From assembly GCF_000157895.3 (NCBI RefSeq), contig NC_022663.1, forward strand, positions 6,138,001 through 6,202,000: a DNA stretch of 64,000 nt. The letters are read 5' to 3'. Made by a program: the position numbers and the translations under genes. The first letter of the stretch is position 1, and the number at the start of each line of letters is the position of its first letter. Positions 31,137-39,652 of this stretch are shown piece by piece. The notes under the pieces are model-generated. The model searched no databases. It was not told the origin of the DNA and saw only the letters and a list, made by a program, of their open reading frames with translations. This stretch comes from Mycobacterium kansasii ATCC 12478. Lineage in GTDB: Bacteria > Actinomycetota > Actinomycetes > Mycobacteriales > Mycobacteriaceae.

Positions 31137-31748
31137 ATGACCGGCCCCACCACCGACGCCGACGCCGCAAAGCCACACCGTGTCCTGATTGCGGAAGACG
31201 AAGCGCTCATCCGAATGGACCTCGCCGAGATGCTGCGAGAGGAGGGGTACGACATCGTCGGGGAGGCCGGTGACGGCCAGGAAGCCGTCGAACTGGCCGA
31301 GCGACACAAGCCTGATCTGGTGATCATGGACGTGAAGATGCCGCGCCGCGACGGGATCGACGCGGCGTCGGAGATCGCCAGCAAGCGCATCGCGCCGATC
31401 GTGGTACTCACCGCATTCAGCCAGCGCGACCTCGTGGAACGCGCCCGCGACGCCGGGGCCATGGCCTATCTGGTGAAGCCCTTCACGGCCAGCGACCTGA
31501 TCCCGGCCATCGAGCTGGCCGTCAGCCGGTTCAGCGAGATCACCGCGCTGGAACAGGAAGTGGCGGCGCTGTCCGACCGTCTGGAAACGCGCAAGCTCGT
31601 CGAACGTGCCAAAGGCCTGCTGCAGGCCAAGCAGGGGATGACCGAGCCGGAGGCGTTCAAGTGGATTCAGCGCGCCGCTATGGACCGGCGGACCACCATG
31701 AAGCGGGTGGCCGAGGTGGTCCTGGAAACCCTCGACACGCCCACCTAA
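31137..31748 (+). CDS. pdtaR: ANTAR-domain response regulator (PdtaR)
   Basis: 203 aa, Rv1626 type. The receiver domain (residues about 12-130) has EDEALIRMD, phospho-acceptor aspartate in LVIMDVKMPRRDG, VVLTAFS and YLVKPFT. A coiled linker leads to an ANTAR RNA-binding domain (about 140-200) with ERAKGLLQAKQGMTEPEAF and the WIQRAAMDRR segment. With kinase PdtaS it controls transcription antitermination by binding hairpins in target mRNAs. ATG 31137 (MTGPT) was preferred; an ATG at 31128 is also in frame. Confidence 0.95.
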   Translation: MTGPTTDADAAKPHRVLIAEDEALIRMDLAEMLREEGYDIVGEAGDGQEAVELAERHKPDLVIMDVKMPRRDGIDAASEIASKRIAPIVVLTAFSQRDLVERARDAGAMAYLVKPFTASDLIPAIELAVSRFSEITALEQEVAALSDRLETRKLVERAKGLLQAKQGMTEPEAFKWIQRAAMDRRTTMKRVAEVVLETLDTPT

Positions 31749-31749
31749 C

Positions 31750-31813
31750 GGCGCGAGCAGACACGGAATCGCACGCATCCGCGCAGCGGAGTGCGATTCC
31801 GCGTCTGCTCGCC
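31750..31813. terminator. Long hairpin between convergent pdtaR and thiolase-like genes
   Basis: A 25-nt left arm (31750-31774) pairs with a 23-nt right arm (31791-31813) with one mismatch-type pair and a small bulge. The apex carries a second perfect stem, TCCGC-GCA-GCGGA. There is no U-run on either strand. It ends 5 nt before the stop of the opposing gene. Position and symmetry suit a bidirectional terminator of the U-less mycobacterial kind, or a dispersed inverted repeat element. Confidence 0.7.
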
Positions 31814-31818
31814 AGTGA

Positions 31819-33021
31819 TTACCGCGCCACGATCACCGACGAGCCGTGGCCGAACAGGCCCTGGTTCGCGGTGATGCCGACCTTCGCGTTCTCGACCTGG
31901 CGGCCGGTGGCCTGACCGCGCAACTGCCAGGTCAGCTCGCACACCTGGGCGATGGCCTGCGCGGGGATCGCCTCGCCGAAGCACGCCAGGCCGCCCGAGG
32001 GGTTGACCGGGACCCTGCCGCCGATGGTGGTCGCGCCGCTGCGCAGCAGCGCCTCGGCTTCGCCTTTGGCGCACAGTCCCAGGTGCTCGTACCAGTCGAG
32101 TTCCAGCGCGGTGGACAGGTCGTAGACCTCGGCCAGGCTCAGGTCCTCGGGCCCGATGCCGGCCTCGGCGTAGGCCGCGTCCAGGATCTGGTCTTTGAAC
32201 ACCCGGTCCGGCGCCGGCACCGCCGCGGTGGAATCCGTTGCGATATCCGGTAATTCGGGCAGGTGCTGCGGATAGCGGGGAGTGACCGTGCTGACCGCGC
32301 GCACCGACGGCACCCCGTCCAGGGAGCCCAGGTGCTCGCGGGCGAACTTCGCGCTGGCCACGATCAGCGCTGCCGCGCCGTCGGAGGTGGCGCAGATGTC
32401 CAGCAGGCGCAGCGGATCGGCCACCACCGGGCTGGCCAGCACGTCGTCGACCGATGTCTCCTTGCGGAACCGGGCGTTCGGGTTATGCAGGCCATGCCGG
32501 GAGTTCTTGACCTTCACCTGGGCGAAGTCCTCGAGCGTGGCTCCGTAGAGGTCCATCCGTCGACGCGCCAGCAGCGCGAAGTACACCGGGTTGGTGGCCC
32601 CGATGAGGTGGAACCGCTGCCAGTCGGGATCGTTCTTGCGTTCGCCGCCCACCGGGGCGAAAAAGCCCTTCGGCGTGGTGTCGGCGCCTATCACCAGCGC
32701 CACATCGCAGAAACCGGCCAGGATCTGGGCCCGGGCGCTTTGCAGGGCCTGCGAACCGCTGGCGCACGCGGCGTAGCTGGAACTGACCGGCACGCCGTTC
32801 CAGCCCAGCTTCTGGGCGAACGTGGCGCCGGCGACAAAACCCGGGTAACCGTTGCGGATGGTGTCCGCCCCGGCCACCAATTGGATCTGAGGCCAGTCGA
32901 GGCCGGCCTCGCGCAGCGCGGCCCGCGCGGCTACCACCCCGTACTCGGTGAAGTCGGTACCCCACTTGCCCCACGGGTGCATTCCGGCACCGAGGATGTA
33001 GAGCGGTTCGGGCGTGCTCAT
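31819..33021 (-). CDS. Thiolase-fold lipid-transfer protein (Rv1627c type)
   Basis: 400 aa. The thiolase N-half has the nucleophile-loop sequence SSYAACASGSQALQSAR near residue 80. The C-half has NPSGGLACFGEAIPA where degradative thiolases carry GGxxxxGHPxG, so the usual catalytic histidine is replaced by Glu. YDLSTALELDWYEHLG and NQGLFGHGSS follow. SCP-x/Ltp proteins with such changes can act as aldolases with a DUF35 partner. The start at ATG 33021 overlaps the stop of the DUF35 gene as ATGA, so a heteromeric complex is likely. The substrate is unknown; sterol or fatty acyl-CoA is a guess. Confidence 0.9.
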   Translation of the reverse strand: MSTPEPLYILGAGMHPWGKWGTDFTEYGVVAARAALREAGLDWPQIQLVAGADTIRNGYPGFVAGATFAQKLGWNGVPVSSSYAACASGSQALQSARAQILAGFCDVALVIGADTTPKGFFAPVGGERKNDPDWQRFHLIGATNPVYFALLARRRMDLYGATLEDFAQVKVKNSRHGLHNPNARFRKETSVDDVLASPVVADPLRLLDICATSDGAAALIVASAKFAREHLGSLDGVPSVRAVSTVTPRYPQHLPELPDIATDSTAAVPAPDRVFKDQILDAAYAEAGIGPEDLSLAEVYDLSTALELDWYEHLGLCAKGEAEALLRSGATTIGGRVPVNPSGGLACFGEAIPAQAIAQVCELTWQLRGQATGRQVENAKVGITANQGLFGHGSSVIVAR

Positions 33022-33464
33022 GTCTGGGCGATCCTCCACGCGTAGACGATGCGTTGCACACCGTCGTCGTCGGTAAACAGTGGCATGGTGGTCAGCTCCA
33101 TCTCCATGCCCACTTTCAAGTCGGCCGCCAGCGTGCCCTCGACCACCTTGCCCAGCACGATCAGCCCCTCGTCGGCCAGCTCCACCGCGGCGACGGCGAA
33201 CGGCTCGAAGGGGTCGGGGGAGGGATAGGGCGGCGGTGGGGCATAACGGTTTTCGGTGTAGCTCCAGAGCTTTCCGCGCCGAGACAACACGACGGACTCT
33301 AGTGCGTCGGACTCGCAGGCCGGGTTGGGGCAGTTGTTCTCTCGCGGCGGGAAGACGTAGGTGCCGCACTGCGGGCACTTGCTGCCGGTCAGATGCGGGT
33401 TGCCGGCGTCGTCGGTGGCGAACCACCCGTCAACGGCCGGTGCTTGGCTGGTGACCTCGGGCAC
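33018..33464 (-). CDS. DUF35 zinc-ribbon/OB-fold acyl-CoA-associated protein
   Basis: 148 aa, Rv1628c type. A zinc ribbon (CPQC near 30 and CPNPAC near 45) is followed by an OB fold (LWSYTENRYAPPPPYP, EPFAVAAVELADEGLIVLGKV). DUF35 proteins act as partners of thiolase-like or hydratase enzymes (for example ChsH2). Start is GTG 33464. It is the first gene of a two-gene unit with the thiolase-like protein and diverges from polA across 93 bp. Confidence 0.9.
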   Translation of the reverse strand: MPEVTSQAPAVDGWFATDDAGNPHLTGSKCPQCGTYVFPPRENNCPNPACESDALESVVLSRRGKLWSYTENRYAPPPPYPSPDPFEPFAVAAVELADEGLIVLGKVVEGTLAADLKVGMEMELTTMPLFTDDDGVQRIVYAWRIAQT

Positions 33465-33527
33465 CGGCCCAGCCTACCCAGCAGACGCACAAAACTGAAA
33501 CGTGTTGCAGTTCCGGCGCCGCATACC

Positions 33528-33550
33528 GCGTCGGACCAGGTGCATAGAGT
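33528..33550 (+). promoter_or_regulatory. Candidate polA promoter giving a near-leaderless mRNA
   Basis: A good -10 hexamer TAGAGT (33545-33550) lies 7 nt before the polA GTG, so the transcript would start at or next to the start codon. Eight bases upstream of it GCGTCGGAC shares only five of nine positions with the RecA-independent damage motif TTGTCRGTG. The -10 is plausible; the damage link is weak. Confidence 0.45.
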
Positions 33551-33557
33551 GTGATCC

Positions 33558-36260
33558 GTGAGCACCGCCAGTGAGGATCGAGCCAAGCCGACGCTGATGT
33601 TGCTGGATGGCAACTCGCTGGCGTTTCGGGCGTTTTATGCGCTGCCGGCGGAGAACTTCAAGACCCGCGGCGGGCTGACCACCAACGCGGTCTACGGCTT
33701 CACCGCCATGCTGATCAACCTGCTGCGTGACGAAGCCCCGACGCACATCGCCGCGGCCTTCGACGTGTCCCGGCAGACCTTTCGCTCCGAGCGTTACCCC
33801 GAGTACAAGGCCAACCGATCATCGACGCCCGACGAATTCCACGGCCAGATCGACATCACCAAGGAGGTCCTGGGCGCGCTGGGCATCACGGTGCTCGCCG
33901 AACCGGGATTCGAGGCCGACGACATCATCGCGACGCTGGCCACCCAGGCCGAGAAGGAGGGCTATCGGGTCCTGGTCGTCACCGGCGACCGCGACTCACT
34001 GCAGCTGGTCAGTGACGACGTGACGGTCCTGTACCCGCGCAAGGGGGTCAGCGAACTCACCCGCTTCACCCCCGAGGCCGTCGTCGAGAAGTACGGGCTC
34101 ACCCCCGCGCAATACCCGGACTTCGCCGCGCTGCGCGGGGACCCCAGCGACAACCTGCCCGGCATTCCCGGGGTGGGCGAGAAGACCGCCACCAAGTGGA
34201 TCGCCGAATACGGCTCGCTGCAGGAGCTGGTCGACCATGTCGACTCGGTTCGCGGCAAAGTCGGCGACGCGCTTCGGGCGCACGTGGCCAACGTGGTGCG
34301 CAACCGCGAACTCACCGAGCTGGTGCGTGATGTGCCGCTGGCCCAAACCCCGGACACGCTGCGGCTGCAGCCCTGGGACCGCGACCACATCCACCGGCTC
34401 TTCGACGACCTGGAGTTCCGGGTGTTGCGAGACCGGTTATTCGACACGCTGGCCGCGGTCGAGCCCGAGGTCGACGAGGGGTTCGACGTGCGCGGCGGGA
34501 CGCTGCAGCCCGGCACGGTGGCGCAGTGGCTGGCCGCACACGCCGGCGACGGGCGCCGCTGCGGCCTGACGGTCGTGGGCACCCATCTGCCGCACGGCGG
34601 TGACACCACCGCGCTGGCAATCGCGGCCGCCGACGGCGACGGCGGCTACATCGGTACCGCCACGGTGACACCCGAGGACGACGCCGCGCTGGCGGCCTGG
34701 TTGGCCGACCCGGCCAAACCCAAGGCACTGCATGAGGCCAAGCTCGCCATCCATGACCTCGGGGGCCGCGGCTGGACCCTGGACGGCGTCACCTCCGACA
34801 CCGCACTGGCCGCCTACCTGGTGCGGCCGGGCCAGCGCAGCTTCACCCTCGACGATCTCTCGCTGCGCTACCTGCGCCGCGAGCTGCGCGCGGAAACGCC
34901 TGAACAGCAACAACTTTCATTGCTCGACGATATGGAAGGAGTGGACGACCAAGCCGTCCAAACCGCGATCCTGCGGGCCAGGGCGGTGGCGGACCTGGCC
35001 GAAGCGCTGGACGCCGAACTGGCCCGCATCGATTCCACGGCCTTGCTGGCCGACATGGAACTGCCCGTGCAGCGGGTGCTGGCCGACATGGAGCGCGCCG
35101 GCATCGCCGTCGACCTGCGACTGCTGGCCGAGCTGCAAAGCCAGTTCGCCGACCAGATCCGCGACGCCGCCGAGGCCGCATACGCCGTCATCGGCAAGCA
35201 GATCAACCTCGGCTCGCCCAAGCAGCTGCAGGTCGTGCTGTTCGACGAACTCGGGATGCCGAAGACCAAGCGGACCAAGACCGGCTACACCACCGACGCC
35301 GACGCTGTGCAGGGCCTTTTTGAAAAGACCGGGCACCCGTTCCTGCAGCATCTGCTGGCGCACCGCGACGTCACCCGGCTCAAGGTCACCGTCGACGGGC
35401 TGCTGAACTCGGTGGCCGCCGACGGCCGGATTCATACCACGTTCAACCAGACCATCGCGGCCACGGGCAGGCTGTCGTCGACGGAGCCCAACTTGCAGAA
35501 CATCCCGATCCGCACCGACGCCGGCCGGCAGATCCGCGACGCGTTCGTCGTCGGCGCCGGTTATAGCGAGCTGATGACCGCCGATTACAGCCAGATCGAG
35601 ATGCGGATCATGGCGCACCTGTCGGGCGACGAAGGTCTCATCGAAGCCTTCAATACCGGCGAGGACCTGCACTCGTTCGTCGCGTCCCGGGCTTTCGGTG
35701 TGCCCATCGACGAGGTGACCGGCGAGTTGCGCCGCCGGGTCAAGGCGATGTCGTACGGGCTGGCCTACGGGTTGAGTGCCTATGGGCTGTCCACGCAGCT
35801 GAAGATCTCCACCGAAGAGGCGAAGGTTCAGATGGACCAATACTTCGCGCGCTTCGGCGGCGTGCGCGACTACCTGATGGCCGTGGTCGAGCAGGCCCGC
35901 AAGGACGGATACACCTCAACCGTGTTGGGGCGCCGGCGCTACCTTCCCGAGCTGGACAGCAGCAATCGGCAGGTGCGTGAGGCTGCCGAGCGGGCGGCGC
36001 TCAACGCGCCGATCCAGGGCAGTGCGGCCGACATCATCAAGGTGGCGATGATCGAGGTCGACAAGGCGCTCACCGAGGCCGGGCTGGCGTCGCGCATGCT
36101 GCTGCAGGTCCACGACGAATTGCTGTTCGAAATCGCGCCCGGAGAACGCGAACGGGTCGAGGCGCTGGTGCGCGAGAAAATGGGCGGCGCCTACCCGTTG
36201 GACGTTCCGCTGGAAGTGTCGGTGGGCTTCGGGCGCTCTTGGGACGCGGCGGCTCACTGA
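33558..36260 (+). CDS. polA: DNA polymerase I
   Basis: 900 aa. Residues about 10-300 are the 5'-3' flap nuclease domain (LLDGNSLAFRAFYA, VVTGDRDSLQL, GDPSDNLPGIPGVGEKTA). Residues about 310-490 resemble the 3'-5' exonuclease fold but lack the metal carboxylates, as in other mycobacterial PolA. The polymerase domain has motif A DYSQIEMR, motif B RRRVKAMSYGLAYG and motif C QVHDELLFE. It fills gaps in excision repair and processes Okazaki fragments. GTG 33558 was chosen. Confidence 0.97.
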   Translation: MSTASEDRAKPTLMLLDGNSLAFRAFYALPAENFKTRGGLTTNAVYGFTAMLINLLRDEAPTHIAAAFDVSRQTFRSERYPEYKANRSSTPDEFHGQIDITKEVLGALGITVLAEPGFEADDIIATLATQAEKEGYRVLVVTGDRDSLQLVSDDVTVLYPRKGVSELTRFTPEAVVEKYGLTPAQYPDFAALRGDPSDNLPGIPGVGEKTATKWIAEYGSLQELVDHVDSVRGKVGDALRAHVANVVRNRELTELVRDVPLAQTPDTLRLQPWDRDHIHRLFDDLEFRVLRDRLFDTLAAVEPEVDEGFDVRGGTLQPGTVAQWLAAHAGDGRRCGLTVVGTHLPHGGDTTALAIAAADGDGGYIGTATVTPEDDAALAAWLADPAKPKALHEAKLAIHDLGGRGWTLDGVTSDTALAAYLVRPGQRSFTLDDLSLRYLRRELRAETPEQQQLSLLDDMEGVDDQAVQTAILRARAVADLAEALDAELARIDSTALLADMELPVQRVLADMERAGIAVDLRLLAELQSQFADQIRDAAEAAYAVIGKQINLGSPKQLQVVLFDELGMPKTKRTKTGYTTDADAVQGLFEKTGHPFLQHLLAHRDVTRLKVTVDGLLNSVAADGRIHTTFNQTIAATGRLSSTEPNLQNIPIRTDAGRQIRDAFVVGAGYSELMTADYSQIEMRIMAHLSGDEGLIEAFNTGEDLHSFVASRAFGVPIDEVTGELRRRVKAMSYGLAYGLSAYGLSTQLKISTEEAKVQMDQYFARFGGVRDYLMAVVEQARKDGYTSTVLGRRRYLPELDSSNRQVREAAERAALNAPIQGSAADIIKVAMIEVDKALTEAGLASRMLLQVHDELLFEIAPGERERVEALVREKMGGAYPLDVPLEVSVGFGRSWDAAAH

Positions 36261-36347
36261 CAGGCGATCGGGCGCCGCGTGTAACGTGGCGGCGGAAAAA
36301 CTCGCTGAAATTCGCCGTGGCGTTACATTCGCGACGGATGGTGCGGT

Positions 36348-36377
36348 TTGTCCAGCATGTACACAGTCGAGTAGCCT
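36348..36377 (+). promoter_or_regulatory. Candidate SigA-type promoter of rpsA
   Basis: TTGTCC (36348-36353) and TAGCCT (36372-36377) are spaced by 18 nt in the 183-bp gap after polA. This would place the transcript start near 36384, about 60 nt before the rpsA ATG, which has GGAG at 36427. Confidence 0.5.
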
Positions 36378-36443
36378 CGACTCACATCAACAACTCAAGT
36401 CCCACGTCCCTACGACCGACCCTGTCCGGAGCAACCCAACAAT

Positions 36444-37889
36444 ATGCCGAGTCCCGCCGTCACCTCGCCGCAAGTAGCCGTCAACGACATTGGCACCAGC
36501 GAGGATTTTCTAGCCGCAATAGACAAAACGATCAAGTACTTCAACGATGGCGACATCGTCGAGGGAACCATCGTCAAAGTGGACCGGGACGAGGTTCTCC
36601 TCGACATCGGCTACAAGACTGAAGGGGTCATCCCCGCCCGCGAGCTCTCCATCAAACACGACGTCGACCCCAACGAGGTCGTTTCCGTCGGTGACGAGGT
36701 CGAGGCCCTGGTGCTCACCAAGGAGGACAAAGAGGGCCGGCTGATCCTGTCGAAGAAGCGCGCGCAGTACGAGCGCGCCTGGGGCACCATCGAGGCGCTC
36801 AAGGAGAAGGACGAGGCCGTCAAGGGCACCGTCATCGAGGTCGTCAAGGGCGGCCTGATCCTCGACATCGGGCTGCGCGGCTTCCTGCCCGCCTCGCTGG
36901 TCGAGATGCGCCGGGTCCGCGACCTACAGCCGTACATCGGCAAGGAGATCGAAGCCAAGATCATCGAGCTGGACAAGAACCGCAACAACGTGGTGCTGTC
37001 CCGGCGGGCCTGGCTGGAGCAGACCCAGTCCGAGGTCCGCAGCGAGTTCTTGAACCAACTGCAGAAGGGCACCATTCGCAAGGGTGTGGTCTCCTCCATC
37101 GTCAACTTCGGCGCCTTCGTCGACCTGGGCGGTGTGGACGGTCTGGTGCACGTCTCCGAGCTGTCCTGGAAGCACATCGACCACCCGTCCGAGGTGGTTC
37201 AGGTGGGCGACGAGGTCACCGTCGAGGTGCTCGACGTGGATATGGACCGCGAGCGGGTTTCGTTGTCGCTGAAGGCAACTCAGGAAGACCCGTGGCGCCA
37301 CTTCGCCCGCACCCACGCCATCGGCCAGATCGTGCCGGGCAAGGTCACCAAGCTGGTGCCGTTCGGTGCGTTCGTCCGCGTCGAGGAGGGCATCGAAGGC
37401 CTGGTGCACATCTCCGAGCTGGCCGAGCGCCACGTCGAGGTGCCCGACCAGGTGGTTGCCGTCGGCGACGACGCGATGGTCAAGGTCATCGACATCGACC
37501 TGGAGCGCCGCCGGATTTCCTTGTCGCTCAAGCAGGCCAACGAGGACTACACCGAGGAGTTCGACCCGGCGAAGTACGGCATGGCCGACAGCTACGACGA
37601 GCAGGGCAACTACATCTTCCCCGAGGGCTTCGACGCCGAAACCAACGAGTGGATGGAAGGTTTCGACGCCCAGCGCAACGAGTGGGAAGCCCGCTACGCC
37701 GAGGCCGAGCGGCGGCACAAGATGCACACCGCGCAGATGGAGAAATTTGCCGCGGCCGAGGCGGCCGGACACGGCGGTGGCGAGCAGCCCTCGGGCAGCC
37801 AGGCGTCGACGGAGAAGGCCGCGGGTGGGTCGCTGGCCAGCGACGCCCAGCTGGCGGCGCTGCGGGAAAAACTCGCCGGCAACGCTTAA
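36444..37889 (+). CDS. rpsA: 30S ribosomal protein S1
   Basis: 481 aa with four S1 RNA-binding repeats at about residues 35-105, 120-185, 205-275 and 290-360. Each has the GTIVKV/GVVSSIVNFGAFVDL type opening. The actinobacterial C-terminal extension (AQMEKFAAAEAAG ... LAALREKLAGNA) follows. S1 helps mRNAs bind the ribosome. The C-terminus is the segment discussed for pyrazinoic-acid binding in M. tuberculosis; it differs here in the Ser/Gly-rich linker. Confidence 0.97.
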   Translation: MPSPAVTSPQVAVNDIGTSEDFLAAIDKTIKYFNDGDIVEGTIVKVDRDEVLLDIGYKTEGVIPARELSIKHDVDPNEVVSVGDEVEALVLTKEDKEGRLILSKKRAQYERAWGTIEALKEKDEAVKGTVIEVVKGGLILDIGLRGFLPASLVEMRRVRDLQPYIGKEIEAKIIELDKNRNNVVLSRRAWLEQTQSEVRSEFLNQLQKGTIRKGVVSSIVNFGAFVDLGGVDGLVHVSELSWKHIDHPSEVVQVGDEVTVEVLDVDMDRERVSLSLKATQEDPWRHFARTHAIGQIVPGKVTKLVPFGAFVRVEEGIEGLVHISELAERHVEVPDQVVAVGDDAMVKVIDIDLERRRISLSLKQANEDYTEEFDPAKYGMADSYDEQGNYIFPEGFDAETNEWMEGFDAQRNEWEARYAEAERRHKMHTAQMEKFAAAEAAGHGGGEQPSGSQASTEKAAGGSLASDAQLAALREKLAGNA

Positions 37890-37895
37890 GCGCCG

Positions 37896-39143
37896 ATGCT
37901 GCGCATCGGACTCACCGGCGGCATCGGCTCCGGCAAGTCGGTGCTGTCCACCACGTTCGCGCAATGCGGCGGCATCATCGTCGACGGGGATGTACTGGCC
38001 CGCGAGGTAGTCGAGCCGGGCACCGAGGGACTTGCGGCACTGGTCGACGCCTTCGGCGACGACATCCTGCTGCCTAGCGGGGCGCTGGATCGGCCGGCGT
38101 TGGCCGCCAAGGCGTTTCGGGATGACGAGGCGCGGACGAGACTCAACGGGATCGTGCACCCGCTGGTGGCCCGCCGCCGCGCCGAGATCATCGCGGCGGT
38201 AGCGCAGGATGCGGTTGTCGTCGAAGACATTCCGCTGCTGGTCGAATCGGGGATGGCGTCGCTGTTTCCACTGGTGGTGATCGTGCACGCCGACGCCGAA
38301 CAGCGGGTGCGACGGCTGGTCGAGCAACGCGGGATGTCCGAAGCGGACGCCCGCGCCCGGATCGCCGCGCAGGCCACCGACGAGCAGCGCCGTGAAGTCG
38401 CCGATGTCTGGCTGGACAACTCGGGCAGCGTGGAAGTTTTGGTCGAGCGCGCCCGCGACGTCTGGTACAACCGGATATTGCCGTTTGCCCACAACCTCAG
38501 CGAGCGTCGGATCGTCCGCCCTCCGGCACGGTTGGTGCCAGCCGATCCGAGTTGGCCGGACCAGGCCCGCCGCATCGTCAACCGGCTCAAGACGGCAGCC
38601 GGCCACCGGGCGCTGCGAGTGGACCATATCGGTTCAACGGCGGTGCCGGGCTATGACGCCAAGGACGTCATCGACATCCAGATCACCGTCGAATCACTGG
38701 CGGTGGCAGACGAACTCGCCGACTCGCTGCTATCCGCCGGTTATCCGCGCCTGGAGCACATCACCCAGGACGTCCCCAAAGCCGATGCGCGCAGCACCGT
38801 CGACCACTACGACCACAGTTCGGATGCTGCTTTGTGGCACAAGCGCTTTCACGCATCAGCCGATCCCGGACGGCCGACGAATGTGCATATCCGGGTGGAC
38901 GGTTGGCCCAATCAGCAGTTCGCGCTGCTGTTCGTGGACTGGCTACGGGCCAACTCCGGTGTGCGGGCAGACTACCTGTCGCTCAAGCGTGTCGCCGAGG
39001 AGAGCGCGGCATCGGGTGCCGGCGACATCGCGCACTACGTGGCAGCCAAAGAGCCGTGGTTTCTCGACGCCTACCGGAGGGCGTGGGACTGGGCCGATTC
39101 CGTTGGCTGGCGACCACTGAGGCCCGGCGCGCTCCGGAGGTGA
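37896..39143 (+). CDS. coaE: Dephospho-CoA kinase fused to a GrpB/UPF0157 domain
   Basis: 415 aa. Residues 1 to about 195 are the kinase for the last step of CoA synthesis: P-loop GLTGGIGSGKS, DGDVLAREVV, and a lid rich in Arg. Residues about 210-385 are a GrpB-like nucleotidyltransferase-fold domain with VDHIGSTAVPGYDAKDVIDI. The fusion is characteristic of mycobacteria; the second domain may aid folding or regulation. It follows rpsA by 6 nt. Confidence 0.95.
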   Translation: MLRIGLTGGIGSGKSVLSTTFAQCGGIIVDGDVLAREVVEPGTEGLAALVDAFGDDILLPSGALDRPALAAKAFRDDEARTRLNGIVHPLVARRRAEIIAAVAQDAVVVEDIPLLVESGMASLFPLVVIVHADAEQRVRRLVEQRGMSEADARARIAAQATDEQRREVADVWLDNSGSVEVLVERARDVWYNRILPFAHNLSERRIVRPPARLVPADPSWPDQARRIVNRLKTAAGHRALRVDHIGSTAVPGYDAKDVIDIQITVESLAVADELADSLLSAGYPRLEHITQDVPKADARSTVDHYDHSSDAALWHKRFHASADPGRPTNVHIRVDGWPNQQFALLFVDWLRANSGVRADYLSLKRVAEESAASGAGDIAHYVAAKEPWFLDAYRRAWDWADSVGWRPLRPGALRR

Positions 39144-39147
39144 CCGG

Positions 39148-39567
39148 TCAGGTGCCGGGCAGCGGGGCGCCGCAATGCAGTACCCCGCTCATGGGATCAC
39201 TGTTGCCTTGCTTCGGTCTGACGAACTGGTCGACCTGGGTGGCGACGTTGTCGTCGACGTCGATTTCGCAGTGGACATTCGCCGAGTAGGGCCAGTGCAG
39301 CGACACCTGCATCCCTGCCTGTTGCGGATCGGCCAGTACCTCGTTGGCCTCGAACACGTTGCCGGGCATCGGGCTCAGCGGGGCGGTGGATGTCTGGCCG
39401 CCGTTGAGCACGAAGGTGGCCTGACTACCGGGTGCGACACCGTCGATCCTGGCGATATAGGTGACGTTGTGGAGGTCGGCCAGCGCGATTGCGGGGTCTA
39501 GCTGTGAGCCGACCGCGACGGCCGTCATCGCGGCGATCGTAGACCATTTCTGCGTGGTGGAGCTCAT
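39148..39567 (-). CDS. Small secreted protein of unknown function
   Basis: 139 aa. The N-terminus (MSSTTQKWSTIAAMTAVAV) looks like a signal peptide with cleavage after AIALA near residue 30, leaving about 108 residues. The mature part reads as a small beta-sandwich (NVTYIARIDGVAPGSQATFVLNGG split by turns) with two cysteines, in NVHCEID and VLHCGAP, likely disulfide-bonded. I do not recognise a named family. Its stop lies 4 nt from the end of convergent coaE. Absent at this place from the M. tuberculosis order as I recall it. Confidence 0.75.
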   Translation of the reverse strand: MSSTTQKWSTIAAMTAVAVGSQLDPAIALADLHNVTYIARIDGVAPGSQATFVLNGGQTSTAPLSPMPGNVFEANEVLADPQQAGMQVSLHWPYSANVHCEIDVDDNVATQVDQFVRPKQGNSDPMSGVLHCGAPLPGT

Positions 39568-39652
39568 ATCGATGACGATACGCGCGGTGCGCGGTCACGC
39601 AGCGGGTCGTCGGACCGGATTGACCTGCGCGGTAAGCGTTTGGCGAGGTCCA

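Noticed and set aside
36924..38627. 567-codon minus-strand frame opposite rpsA/coaE
   Set aside because: Composition is that of an antisense frame, and both plus-strand genes are unambiguous.
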